From Styela clava (taxonomy: Eukaryota; Chordata; Ascidiacea; Stolidobranchia; Styelidae): 64,000 bases of DNA. Where the stretch lies: contig NC_135255.1 of the NCBI RefSeq assembly GCF_964204865.1, positions 3,472,001 through 3,536,000 of the forward strand. Reading direction: 5' to 3'. Both the position numbers and the translations under genes were made by a program. The notes under the pieces are model-generated. The model ran no database searches and was not told where the DNA came from. It was given only the letters and a program-made list of their open reading frames with translations. Shown one piece after another: positions 38,000 through 49,925 of the stretch (its first letter is position 1; the number at the start of each line of letters is the position of its first letter).

Positions 38000-38834
38000 C
38001 TTTTTTTTTTACAATTGAACCAATATTAAGTTCAACTACAAAAGTTCAATTTCAAATTATTATTTGTCGTCAACTTTACACTCGTTTTACGCCGTAAAAC
38101 TTGGTATCAAATCTTTCGAAACTCGGTATATAACTATTTGTCTGTTATTGTCTGAGTATCTACGATGATAAATATCACCATTATATCACCTTTACGCCAT
38201 TATACTGCAGTTAACATTTTTTAATACATTAATATACATAGGTATTTGTTCAGAGAATAAATTTGCAATTAATTAATAATACAATTTGCGTATATTACAT
38301 ATATGTATCTTTTATATTAGTATATAAAATATTTACTTATTATGTATTATGTTTAGGTAATAAATAACTAATATAATAAAATGTCGCACCGTTTCAGGTA
38401 CGAGTAAAATCATGTAGAACACTACACAGCACGAAGAGTTGAGTCCAATTGCCCAAAAAGAAATTGTTAATCCTAAACATAAAAAAATGAAAATGCTTAC
38501 AAAATTTGAAACAATACGAAGAGCTAAGGAATACTAGCGAATTTTTATTGTGGTGGCTAAAGGTAAAGCACATCATTCAAGCAAAATATAATATTCCAAC
38601 TACAAGTTTTCATTATTCAAATTATAGGTTGTAAAATCCGGAAACCTTTTTGATGCAAATTTTTATTGAAATAATATCTGTTATATTCGAAGCATTTTAA
38701 ACAGTATATCCATTCAGTTTCGTGCATGAGTGAAGTGTGTGAGTGATATATCTTTTTATCAGCTCAGTAATGAGGATTTCAGAATGATTGCAACGTCTTA
38801 TATCAATTGAGTATTTAATAAATATAGAGTTATA
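38000..38834. repeat. Duplicated 3' flank of type A locus, unit III
   Basis: Diverged copy of 27240-28195, with the CGAAACTCGGTATATAAC and GTCTGAGTAT-TACGATGATA landmarks, leading into copy 6. Confidence 0.65.
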
Positions 38835-39920
38835 GGCGACCGATTTTTTTTGAGGTTTTCCAAATAAAAAAGATTATCCAATTTTCTTGATATGAGTAAT
38901 TTTTTTGAAAAATGTTACTGAGTACTGCAGTTCGTTAAGTTCATTTTCGAATAATTTTTGATCTTGAGGATATCTTGTTGCGTTTCCATGACAAATGTAA
39001 ACACCGTCTTCCTTCAAAACTTCCATTGAAAGGTCAAAAAGTTGTCTAAGCAAAATCCATTTTCTACCTTCATTTTTCAAGCTTACTGGAATTGAAGTTA
39101 TGTCATTTATAATAACATCAACTTTTAACCCATTTTTTACGGCTCTTTTGAGATATTCTTCTGCATCTTCAATAATAATTTGATAATTGTTTCCGGTCAT
39201 ATAATCATGAATATCACCCCAGATTGGTCGAAAGTATAGTTTTGTAACATCAATTATTCGCTGATCATAATCTAGGTATCATAGAAGCTCTAAGATCTTT
39301 GATTCTGCGTACAATACATCCATCGCCTCCTCCAAGAATAAGTATAGTTTTATTTGTATACTCCACTCTTTCAAATCCAGATAGAGCGTACGAAAGTCGT
39401 TGCTCAGTAGTCGTTTTCGCCAATATTTGTACCATTATCACAATACAGGCAATTTCCAAATGCAACTGAGTGTAAAATCGGTATATGTTGTTTTGATGTA
39501 ACTTCATCAAACACTAATTTGTCAAAATCTTTTTCAACGATGATTCCTTCACATACATCGTAACATGAAAATTCTCTACCTCTTTTCAATGGAGGAAGAC
39601 TGTCATACCGAAGTGTTTTTGGAATTTCAGTGAACTCTAATTTTCTAATGTCTTCATCTACCTTGTTAACAAGAGTTTTGAATTCAGGATTATCTATGTT
39701 TTTAATGTTTATATCCGATGTGAAAAAGCCTTCTTCGGCTTCGTGAAATGAAACTTTTAATTTATTGCTTTTCACGTGAAGGGCTGTGATCTTCTCTCCA
39801 CTCTGAAACACAAGCTTTCAGTTTATGTCCAACTTCTTTATAAGTTTCCTTTCATTTCATTCATAAATACTCTTTTATTTTGGTAACATTCATTCTAAAT
39901 TCAAGTAGCCATGAATTCAT
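38835..39920 (-). pseudogene. Spermine-synthase-like pseudogene, copy 6 (type A)
   Basis: Full-length homology to copies 1 and 4, but heavily broken. It begins MNSWLLEFRMNV at 39920. A frameshift follows near 39865. TGA at 39818-39820 replaces the cysteine codon of the DINCKL motif. The frame shifts again near 39410, in the NIGE-YEAFSYALSG region, and near 39270, where the VDYDQ segment is damaged. A deletion of about 10 bases near 38890 removes IPSY of the IPSYQENW motif. It keeps a GGGDG loop and the NDIT aspartate as fossils. It is the oldest-looking type A copy. Confidence 0.85.
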
Positions 39921-41069
39921 TTTAGATGGGTCTCGAAAGATTATGGCTATGTAACAGAAAGTTATTTGGAATTGACCAAAATGTTTATTTTGTGTTTTTT
40001 TCTTGTGATGAAAATAGTGTGATTTAATATTATATTGCCCAATTTTGCAATCCAAGCAGCAACAAAACGTATATATTTTTATAAATTCAAATAAATTATA
40101 CTAAGAATACAAATGAAAATAATATTTTCACTCCATCCAAAATAAAAGAAAATATATTCAAATCAACCACGGTGGAAAGCTAGCAAAATCAACAAACTTG
40201 AACAAACGCTGCTCGATATTTGATCCACACGCTTCTGAACTGCGGTATAACCTTCGTGCAAGATATTACGAATGATAAACGTGATTTTCTATTGTGTTCC
40301 AATTGAAGATGGGTAAATTAGCCTTTGCTTTCAAAACCAGTAACAAAGAGCAATTATCAAATTCAGGCCCGAAACTGATTCAAATATGATTGATGAAGCG
40401 TGGGGTAGGGGTGGGCAACATACGGGCCGAGTCCGGCCCGCGTCGAGATTTTGACCGGCCCGCTGACTGTACATCAGTACATTATGATATTACATTATTA
40501 CACTTTCAGTATATTATGATAAATTCATTATGTGTTTTTTGGTCTCTGTTTTTAGTAAAGTTTAAACTTTACTTTAAACGCGATTCATAAATTTTCTTTC
40601 TTGCATTAGCGAATAAATATGTGATTAAGATTTTGAATACTGTTCATGTAATAATCCGTCCCACCGGGGACTTAATTTTCCCACATCTGGCCCGCCGACT
40701 AGAGAAGTTGCCCATCCCTGGGCCGTGGGGTGTACTAGCCTCTCATCTTTAGACAGAAAATGCAAAAAAATGCATCATTCAAAATTCAAAGCACTTCTGG
40801 TATATACAAGGACAAATTGATTTATCATGAACAAATCCGTGAATATATATTAATAAATAGATATGGACACGCCGTCGGCATATCGCGTAACTAAAATTGA
40901 TAGTTAATAAATATTGGAGTGAATATTTTGTTTCAAAATGCTGGAAATGTGCTTCTGTTGTTTTAGCATTAAAACTGTTGCGATAGCACATATGGGTAAG
41001 TATCGCACCACTATACGCCACTGTTGTACACTTTAATGTCAATATGAAAACGTGCCTATCCTATTCCTA
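39921..41069. other. Intergenic with one hAT MITE
   Basis: Apart from the MITE at 40406-40720, nothing is recognised. A 5' flank of copy 6 similar to those of copies 1 and 4 extends only about 50 bp upstream of its start. Confidence 0.45.
40406..40720. mobile_element. hAT MITE, 315 bp
   Basis: The left end TAGGGGTGGGCAAC and the right end GTTGCCCATCCCTG are inverted partners. GGCCGAGTCCGGCCCGC lies just inside the left end and CTGGCCCGCC inside the right end. Flanks GCGTGGGG and GGCCGTGGGG are near matches with a 2-base offset, probably a decayed target duplication. No coding capacity. Confidence 0.85.
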
Positions 41070-42379
41070 TTGATCAACAGTATGAAATACATTGTGCATA
41101 TGCTCCTCATACCTAACTCTTGATAACAAGTTTGTGGACCATTCTGAGCAGTATCATCATCAGATACAATTGAACGTCCAACATAAATGTGTTATTTTTT
41201 TCTGGCCAGCCGCCTGAAAAAGTTATATATATATATCATTAGTATAAAATCTGAACGTGAGCCTGTATCACCCGTGGCATGGTTCACAACTGTATAATTA
41301 ATCCAAACATGTTATTTAATCAGTATTTCTCTCAATGTATATGTTGTTCATTGTAAGGCTACGTGGATACGAAAGTACATTAATTGAACCCGCAACGAAC
41401 CAGGAAATTTTAGCCAAAATTAGACTGAACCCGAATTACTAATTATTCATTTGAGGGTTGAATTATATATGGCCAAGTCAGACCTCAAAACATTGTTTGG
41501 GTGTTGTTTGAAGATTCCATCTTGTACACAAAAATGAAAAAGCAACCGAGATATGAAATGTGAAATTCATCACGTTCTACATTTATAGCATATTATTTTA
41601 TGAGGGTTCTTGACACAGATTTTTTTATGAATATAAACAATTCTAAGTACACTCACCACTGGGCTAGATTAGAACGACTAGAACACTAGACCAATCCAGT
41701 TTCGTTCTGTTCTACGCCACATTATCGAGAGAACATTCCAATTGGCGAATTGGGTAGGATGGCTATCTAAAAAATCTCTATAATACCACAGTTTAGTGTA
41801 GCGAGTTCAGTAATAGTGGCAAATCTAACAGACATTTGATTTTTTTAGAAAATGTTAATGTAGAATTGCCTTGGACTGAACTAGGGGGAATCCTAGGGTG
41901 CCGCGGAACCCCGGTTGAAAACCAATGAACTAGAAGTATAGAAAACAAGGCTCAAGTCCCCCATAGTGACGTTTGCTTCATCAATCGCTGTTATAAGTAG
42001 ATATAACTTATTTACAACTCGGCTAACCATTTGGAAAATCATCCAACAATCTACCAAAAAGATTACGATTTCCAATGGCCACATTATTATACCTCCTTCC
42101 CAAATCCACCTACAGACAGAAGTGCTGGAAATCATCAATACTTAAATATTGCTGAAAACACACCAAGTCATAACCGGAAATACGTGTGTACTACTAGATT
42201 TAGATAATACCTGTTAAAATATTATGATCTAGAGAGCAAATTGAATGTGGATTTATGTTACTTTGTTTGTTTTATGATTCAGGAAAAACAGGTGTCATTT
42301 TGTAACAACTAATCATCATGTAGGCTACATCATTATATCATCATTAGTATATAGATCATATACTAATCATAAAAATAAT
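41070..42379. repeat. Distal part of the type B unit, unit IV
   Basis: Counterpart of 33460-34789. Between about 41660 and 41930 it has extra sequence, including CCGCGGAACCCCGGTTGAAAACC at 41902-41924, which looks like an inward-facing hAT terminus. The opposite end was not located with certainty. Confidence 0.65.
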
Positions 42380-42752
42380 TCATGTACCGAGCACGATGAA
42401 AAATTTTGAACGGCGATAGACAAGTTTCATTCTGAACAATTGTAGGTATTCCTTCCACAGAAGTTGAATACCTACACTTATTTGTATAAGCAGACGACTC
42501 AAGCAGGGTAATTCCTTTATATATCCTGTATAGCGAACTACATAATGTCTCATAGTAGCATAATTTGACTGTATTTCACAAGTTCTATAATCCCGTTCTA
42601 ACATGATGAAACCTTCAAACTTTATATTTTGTTTATTTTCAAGAAATATATAGTTTTTATTCAATGCAATTAATCAAGAATATATCAACCCCGTATATTT
42701 TCGTCAGCTACATGTAATACATAATTGTATTTTTCCTAAATAATAAAAGTAT

Positions 42753-42796
<44 letters not shown>

Positions 42797-43076
42797 GATG
42801 TAGAAATTCAATTTTAGTATAGCTATCACTATTTCGTGTATGATTACAAATATTTAAAAATCAAAAGCATACATGTATATGGAGTCTAGGGTACTAGATT
42901 GTGGTTTCCTGGGTATCTGCTTTATTGCGATAAAATATAGATAGAAATAGAGAATATAATATAACGTGTTTATCATATTCATAGCATCTTCCTCTGCAGA
43001 GAACACTTGATCATATATTAAAATCAAAATACAGAGTAACAGATTCAATGCTATGGTTATTAGAAGATGTGAGACT
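42380..43076. repeat. 3' flank of type B locus, unit IV
   Basis: Matches 34790-35465 downstream of copy 5 and 29395-29757. It is interrupted by an expanded TA tract at 42758-42792. Confidence 0.7.
42758..42792. repeat. TA dinucleotide microsatellite
   Basis: About 17 tandem TA units in the 3' flank of the intact type B gene. The paralogous site near 35180 has only a few units. Confidence 0.9.
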
Positions 43077-44222
43077 TTACATTTTATTAATCGAGTTTGT
43101 CTGGGTATCTGATTGTGAGTGCTCATTTTTTAATTGTTTCCAGATAAGATATACTAGCCAATTTTCTTGATATGATGGTATTGTAGCTATTTCTTTGGTG
43201 AAATGAACTGAGTAATCAAGTTTGTGTATTTCATTTTCGAATGATTCTTGGGCTTGGAGATGACTGGGTGACACTCCGTGAGTTATATACACACCGCCAT
43301 CCTTTAAAACTCCCATAGAAAGATTTAAAAGTTTTCTCACAAAGTCCCACTCTCTTCCATCAATTTTTGAAACAACCGGAATGCATGTTATGTCATTTAT
43401 GACAATGTCAACTTTCAACCTATTTTTCACAGCTTTTTCAAGATATTCTCCTGCATCTCCAATGATAATTCGATAATTTTTTCCCGTCATAGAATTGAGA
43501 ACATCGCCGCAAATTGTTGGTAAATATATCTTTGTAACGTCGATTGCCCTTTGATCATAATCAATGACAGTTATCATGGACGGACCGAGATCCTTGATTC
43601 TGCGCAGAACGCATGCATCGCCTCCTCCAAGAATAAGCACAGTTTTATCGACGTAATCGACCTTCCCAAATCCGGACATTGCATGAGAAAATCCTTCATA
43701 GTCAGATTCAGCAAGATTCAAATCGCCGTTACAATAAAAAACATTTCCAAATGCGACGGAGTGTAGAATTCTAATGTTCTGTCTTGACGTAACTTCATCG
43801 AGAACTACTTTATCAAAATCTTTTTCGCCGATCATTCCATCGGAGACATCGTAACAAGAAAACTCTCGGCCTCGTTTCAAAGCAGGAAGACTTTCATACC
43901 GAGGTGTTTTAGGTATTTCTGCAAAGTCTAATTTTCTAATATTTTCATCTAACTGATTCACACGATCTTTAAAATAGGAATTCCTTCTTGTTGTAGCGTG
44001 AATGTCCAATGTAAACAGACCGCCATCAGTTTGTTGCAACAAGACTTTTAATCCATTGCTGTTCATATAAAGTGCAGTAATCGAATCTTTTCTATTTTCA
44101 AACATAAGATTGCAGTTCATGTCCAATGTCTTGATAAGTTTGCTCATTTGATCCATAAATTTTTTTGTTTCCTCATTCACTTTGTTAGTGTTCATTCGAA
44201 ACTCAAGAAGCCATGAATCCAT
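43077..44222 (-). CDS. SMS-like: Spermine synthase-like aminopropyltransferase, copy 7 (type B, intact)
   Basis: An intron-free frame of 381 residues from the MDSW methionine. An in-frame ATG 8 codons upstream exists, but MDSW is the start conserved among paralogues. It has the AdoMetDC-like N-terminal domain, then LHSVAFGNVFYCNGDLNLAE, whose NLAESD matches the human active-site loop better than copy 3 does. Next come GGGDAC, IDYDQR, VINDIT with the catalytic aspartate, and IPSYQENW with the substrate glutamate. The C-terminus has about 16 extra residues (ending TNSINKM) not seen in copy 3. The likely role is spermine or related polyamine synthesis in the cytosol. Both flanks are duplicated around copy 5 and around the empty site at 29757. 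Confidence 0.92.
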   Translation of the reverse strand: MDSWLLEFRMNTNKVNEETKKFMDQMSKLIKTLDMNCNLMFENRKDSITALYMNSNGLKVLLQQTDGGLFTLDIHATTRRNSYFKDRVNQLDENIRKLDFAEIPKTPRYESLPALKRGREFSCYDVSDGMIGEKDFDKVVLDEVTSRQNIRILHSVAFGNVFYCNGDLNLAESDYEGFSHAMSGFGKVDYVDKTVLILGGGDACVLRRIKDLGPSMITVIDYDQRAIDVTKIYLPTICGDVLNSMTGKNYRIIIGDAGEYLEKAVKNRLKVDIVINDITCIPVVSKIDGREWDFVRKLLNLSMGVLKDGGVYITHGVSPSHLQAQESFENEIHKLDYSVHFTKEIATIPSYQENWLVYLIWKQLKNEHSQSDTQTNSINKM

Positions 44223-44269
44223 TTTAGACTCGTGTAATGGGTGCAAAGAGCAATTGAATAATAGTCTAA

Positions 44270-44960
44270 AGATATTGAGAGATATAGGGAGTAGTTACTT
44301 AGAAATTAAGAGATAATATTATATAATGTCTGACATAAGCGATAACTGAATGAAATAAAAACAAACAGAAGCAACTGTACTACACCCAGTCTATCCATCA
44401 ATTAGCTTTTAAGCGGATTCACTTACAATCAAACTGCAAAGCGCTGTGGTTACACTATATATAGTTGGCCAAAATTAGTCGACGCTGAGAGTATCTACTT
44501 CCCACTGTACTAACTAAGGTCTAAACTCTCATGCCAAAAAAGAAGCTTCCTTTCCTATCTTGGCGAATATCATTCTACGTGTTCAGTGAATCATCAATCA
44601 TCTCAATTTTCATAGCTGTGATTGTTTGAGCATTTCAAGATTGACTTGTTGGTGAATTTTTTTTTAAACACATGTTTTATATATCCGCATGTAATCGATG
44701 TGTGATCTTGGGCGGTTTCATGTTGTTAACACAGTATCAAATCTGATCGACTCTAATTAAAATGTCATTTGGCGGAAGCAGAAATTAAATTGTTAACACG
44801 TGACCACGTACAAGTCACGCTGCATGAGCTCAAAGAGTTTTCACGTGAAAAAAGGTGTCTTGATCGATATCAATGTTCGTGTGATGTGGATAAGCTTAGA
44901 GTTCTATCGTTTTATGATGCGCCTTGATTAATATCAAATTCGTGTGATAAAGATATGTTA
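44270..44960. repeat. 5' flank of type B locus, unit IV
   Basis: Shorter counterpart of 36140-37560 and 29758-31000, with internal deletions. It should contain the promoter of the intact gene at 43077-44222. No clear TATA box or initiator could be chosen. Confidence 0.65.
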
Positions 44961-46059
44961 TAAGGTTCTTGGTTTGCCTAATTGACGTTATATGAAAAAA
45001 CGACCTTCACGTTATCAAAAACGACCGTGTTCTCATTCCCAGCAGACTAAGCTTAACAAATAAACTTTGAATCATTAGCTTCTATTTAAAGTTGTCATGA
45101 AATCCATTATATGATCAAAAATTTTCGAGAGTGGATTGCCGTTGGGGCAATACAACAATTAAAAACATTTCTGAATTGTACCGTCGAAGATCTTTGCCGA
45201 TGGCGGAGAAGAATAATTCCATTGTAATACAAACGAGTAGGAAGTAGAGTTGAGGGCTAAATATATTTAGCTTTTGATAGGAATGAATAAATGTAATGTG
45301 AAATTTTTAATTTAACCATGCTAGATGAAGCAAAATAAAACATTTTCTCATGCAAAGCGAAATTGTAATAATTTTGAAAAACGAGCAAAATAGCTCAAAT
45401 GTAAATGAAAGACCTGTAATTCGGTTGCCAAAGTTAAAAAAAAAAAAAAAAACAGGACGTCGTATAATTGAGTTACGGTTCTGGATGAACTCCTCGGCCT
45501 GAATACATAATTTGCTATATAATGCTTTCTAATTTTGCATTATTTTTTGCTGAATTATGAGGGCACCTCTTACATTTACTTCCCAACAACGAATGTTGTA
45601 TAAGTAAAGTATGTATTCACGCGATAGATATCCAGGTGCATAATGAGAGACCGCAATTTCATAAAATTCATCAATTCTTTTAATATAATTATTTTGTCAA
45701 TAAACCTTTATAGTTCAGTTTCAATGTTAAAATATCGTAAGTTGATAATTATTTCAAAGTCGAGGAAGATCAATGCTTTACAATATATAAAATAATATTT
45801 CGAAAAAGAGTATTAACCCTTTTATCACAAATTAGAAATGGAAAATCTATATAATTTGGAGCGTTGAAATCAGATTGACCCCGAACAAGAATAGTGCTCT
45901 GAAACAAAGATATTTTGGCTCTGGGACTGGACATGTTCCATTAATTTTGTGATTATATATCTTACAGAGCTCCATAATAAAATATCGAATATAACTGAAA
46001 TAGGTAATATCAACAAGTCAAAAGATTGTTTAATCAATAACACACATGCTGAGATTAAT
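44961..46059. other. Intergenic between the two gene families
   Basis: No gene recognised. It contains an A-rich homopolymer run at about 45437-45452. It marks the change from the aminopropyltransferase cluster to the sulfotransferase array. Confidence 0.5.
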
Positions 46060-49000
46060 TTACTCAAGTTCAAATAGAAAATCCAATCCAGTACCCTCCA
46101 TCTTCTCTTCGTAAAGATGATCAAAGACAATATTTTGGTTTAAAGTAAAATAATTTTTCCAATCCCCGACTTGTCCCTTTCTCATAAATTTAAACTGGGA
46201 AAAATTCATACCAAGGCGACGCCCTACTTTCGCGAGGGCAGGATTTATGTTTTTGCTCATTGTATCAAACGAACACTCTTGAATTATGTCCTGCACTTGC
46301 TGATTAGTCAATTCTTTATCCAAAAACTTGGAAATTGCTTTCACTTCAGATTTCAAATCTTTTTTCAGTGATTCATACGTGACAAAATATATTCGTTCTT
46401 TATCTTTCTGAAATTCCTAAAGAAGAAGTTTTTACAATGTCAACTAGATATACCCATTTCTTGTTTTACACTGAAAACTACTAACTACTTTAACAATATT
46501 TAATATTGCTATTCCAGTGACAAAAAATGAAATCTTTTTTGGTGAACGGGGCGGTCCTTGACTATTTTAATCTTGAATATGTAAAGTTTGAAAAAAATCA
46601 AGAAGGAATTAGGATTGATAACATAATTGTAAAGTGTTTAATCGTATGGGCTTTCATATTTGGTCCCCTCGAATATTACCTTCGCAATTTTTACAGTAAA
46701 CCTTTAGTTAGTTTCGATTATAAATTTGATTGTTACTTCTATGTGTTGTAACATGTCTCACGTCGATAAATATTTGTATTTCTTTTGGCGTCGGTGGCTT
46801 AGTGTGGATTTTCTGTCTATAAGCGATTTTATTCCAGTATTATAAATTATATTTTAACGTGGGTAGATTTCAGAATCTGTTACACACGATGGTTTTTGCA
46901 AGCTATTCATAAATACCTACTTTCCAGTATTTCAAATTATGGTCGAACCAACTTCCAGCTTCAATGTTTCCTGAAGAAAATTTGGATAGAAATTCGCTCC
47001 ATGTTCCGGGGTTTTCGAATATTTTATTCCCCATTTTGTGGAAGAAATAATAGGAAACACACAAATCCTTCGGATTTCTTGCAACATAGATAATCTTGCC
47101 CTTTCTGTTTGTCCTCACTTCCTCCGGCAGCAGATCGAACGGATAATGAGTTTTAATTATTCTTGATTAAATGAAAGAGCGTCAGATATTAGATAATTTA
47201 TAATTTAATAATTATTTGATATCTTGCGAAATCCAATGCTTCAGTAAATGTTTAGATACTTCTTTCTACTGGTTAATAGATACTTGGAACGTTTTATATA
47301 TTAGAGAAACATAGGGTAAATGTACAATTTGCTATACTATTGTTATCTAGCTTTAAATAAATAAAAAGGGATGTTGGGTGACAATAGAATAGGTTTATTT
47401 CGTCATGCAAGGAATCACAAATAATAAAGTCAGACAAAAACAAAATATTATACATAGATAGATATAGATATACATATAGAATACCGAAGCGAAGGACCAG
47501 AATTAGGTCATCAAAAGTCTGCGACATCAAAATTTAAAACGAGTCAAAAATAAAAAACGATATAGCGATCAGAGACCGCCGACTTATCAGTCTAGCGGCG
47601 TGTATCCTTCGCTCTGACTCAACAGCGACACCGCGTGTCCCATCACTAACTCATTAATAACTCGCTAATTATACCACATGATTCATCTAAATTCATTCAT
47701 CAATAGGCTTCCGATCCGAGATATGATGAATGCACATGCAAAATTTGGAGAAGATTCAACCTCGCTTTCGTGAGATATCGCGTAACATACGAAAGTGTAA
47801 AAGACAAACAAACAAATACCTATCAACATACTTACCGATCAAGATCGCTAAGTAATAGAGGTAAAGAAATATGGGCCCAAAGAGGAACTTGAGTTATAGT
47901 AAAATTTAACAACAACGTATGATTTGAAAAAGCTCAATTGTACGAGTGCTAAGGCATAATTTCATGTAGAACCAGCCATATGAATTTTTTGGGGTGACGA
48001 ATAAGGGAGAAGTTTGGTCCATGGTCGAATTTTCGCGCAGATATCGAAGTCGACTCCAGCAACCTATCTTTTTGGTTTCAGTTGGTTAGCTGCAGTGGTC
48101 AGTCAACAATGAACAAGAAAATAATTGTTTAGGTTGCTTAGAGACAACACGCATTGATAATTGGATTTCTAGTGATAGAAAGTTTATAAATGAGTGAGTA
48201 GGAGGAATGTACCATGTTATTTCACTCAAAAACTAATAGCTTCTGTTGTATTGCAGGTTGTGAAGACCATCAGTAACTACCGGTACCGTAGTTTTTGATC
48301 AAATATTTTTTACATGTCATTTTGAAAGTGGTGTCGCCTTGTGACTTCATTTAATGTGGAGTGCCGTATCTTATTTTGACTTTTAGCGATTTAAATTTAA
48401 CATTTTTCTCTAACGTTAGAATTGATTTATGGCTGGAAAGAAAATCTGTGTCATCGGCAAATACTTTTGTTAATAGGTTAGAGCATTGAGTGAAGTCATT
48501 TAATATATATTAGGAATATATTGGACTAAACATAAGCCCTGTACGACGCTGCAAACTATTGATAAAGTTTATGATGTTATTTTGTTGATTTTTAGAAATC
48601 GCACTCGGTTTGTTAAGTAGCTTTTCAAAAGTGATGAAAACAGAAATAAATCGGCAATTTTAATGTCTAAAATTGGTTGACAATAACTTGACATATAACG
48701 TGCTATTTTCTTCGACTATTGTAGATAACAAACCCTATAGTCCACTTAGTGTTACAAATGACCTGAGGGTATTATGACCTGGCTGCTCATCACTGGCACA
48801 TTTTTTTTAAATATTGATGTTCTTTATAATTAACTAGTTTCTGATTGTCGAATATATCAGTTATTGAAATGTTTAACTGCGTAGAAGCGTTTTTTCCCAT
48901 TTTACACACAATCTCAGCGATTTCTTTCTTTTACTTGATTATTTGAAAGTTTTGTATTTCTCCGTATGGAAGTATTTGTATGTTCTCATCGTAACAAAGT

Positions 49001-49925
49001 TGGAACAACAACAATTGAATCACTAAAATGCATCTATTCGAATTTCTGAAACAATTACCTCTGCTTATTTATCGGCCAATTTTCAACGGACTGTATTCCA
49101 CGAAGGACCGGTGGTGCATCAACTGCTTCTAAGAATGGACTCCTTTCAGGTATCGACGTCTTCCTAGATGTTTCAATGTCGGCGTCGTTACAGATAAGCC
49201 ATACAAGTTGTTGCATCCAGGTTGTACCTATACGGTAACAACAACTTTTAGGATTTCCAAATTAATAAAAAAAATATATGAAACTTTCAACTTCTCATTG
49301 TCAAATATCATTTTCCTGTACTGCTTGTGAAGTAATTCAAATTGTGAATAACTCTAGATTGAAAGGGCTTGTTGCGATGTTATGCCAATTTAGTTCAGTA
49401 TAAATGTACATTTCCGATTACAAACAAATGAAAAATATTTTAATTTTGATACATTCTAAATTCTGAATAAAAAAAAAAAAATTCATTGGAATTCAACTTC
49501 ATATCCGTAGCCAACGAATATTTATTGCTCACCTGCTTTTGGGTATGTGGCGATAAAAACATCATCATCTCGTGCTTTCAACTTTAGCACTTCCTCCAAT
49601 GTAGATACAAACATGGGATTTCCAACAAACAGGGTGTGGCCATTCGATGCCTTAACTCCTCTACATTTTGTTGACTTAGGGAACAAAGTAATAAGCCGAG
49701 TGGTGTTCGTTTTGTGCATAATCTTTGAGCCTGTACAAAACAGGAAGATTTGAATAGAGCATATGTAAAACAGAATGAAACAAAGCGAACAACATATTTA
49801 CATTTCCATGTGTGGAATGCGCACTTACCGAGAGACAATAAATCGCATTTTCGCATTGATTTTAATGCATTGTATAATATTACTACAGCAACTAAGACAA
49901 GAGATGTGACAATCAATCCAAGCAT
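46060..49925 (-). CDS. Membrane-anchored SULT-type sulfotransferase, gene 1 (5 exons)
   Basis: Exons in coding order are 49829-49925, 49533-49730, 49059-49227, 46921-47161 and 46060-46416, giving 353 residues with all joins in frame and GT/AG borders. Exon 1 starts MLGLIVTSLVLVAVVILYNA, a hydrophobic segment followed by KSMRK, so a type II signal anchor is likely. YPKAGTTW at about 94-101 is the PAPS 5'-phosphosulfate loop. The KTHYP histidine (about 160) is the catalytic base. YVARNPKD with the following serine is the 3'-phosphate site, and RKGQVGDWK is the family signature near the C-terminus. It transfers sulfate from PAPS to small acceptors; the substrate is unknown. It is the most diverged of the four: exon 5 lacks the NYTH-KYGWDF stretch of the others. 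The last exon could instead start at 46407. Confidence 0.88.
47162..49058 (-). other. Intron 3 of sulfotransferase gene 1
   Basis: A 1.9-kb intron, the longest in the array. The donor AG|GTAATT follows NKQR and the acceptor TCAAG precedes IIKTH. It holds a LINE remnant at 48400-48560, and nothing else is recognised. Confidence 0.75.
48400..48560 (-). mobile_element. Non-LTR reverse-transcriptase fragment in intron 3
   Basis: Minus-strand translation reads ILNDFTQCSNLLTKVFADDT followed by DFLSS. It contains the catalytic FADD box and the upstream ND motif of LINE reverse transcriptases. It is in the same orientation as the gene, truncated on both sides and not translatable as a whole. Confidence 0.75.

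Noticed and set aside
41893-42138. 81-residue minus-strand frame with hydrophobic stretch
   Set aside because: The paralogous block at 34.2-34.5 kb does not maintain the frame.
44223-44246. Upstream ATG giving an 8-residue longer copy 7
   Set aside because: All paralogues align from MDSW (or MNSW/MVSW); the upstream residues are not conserved.
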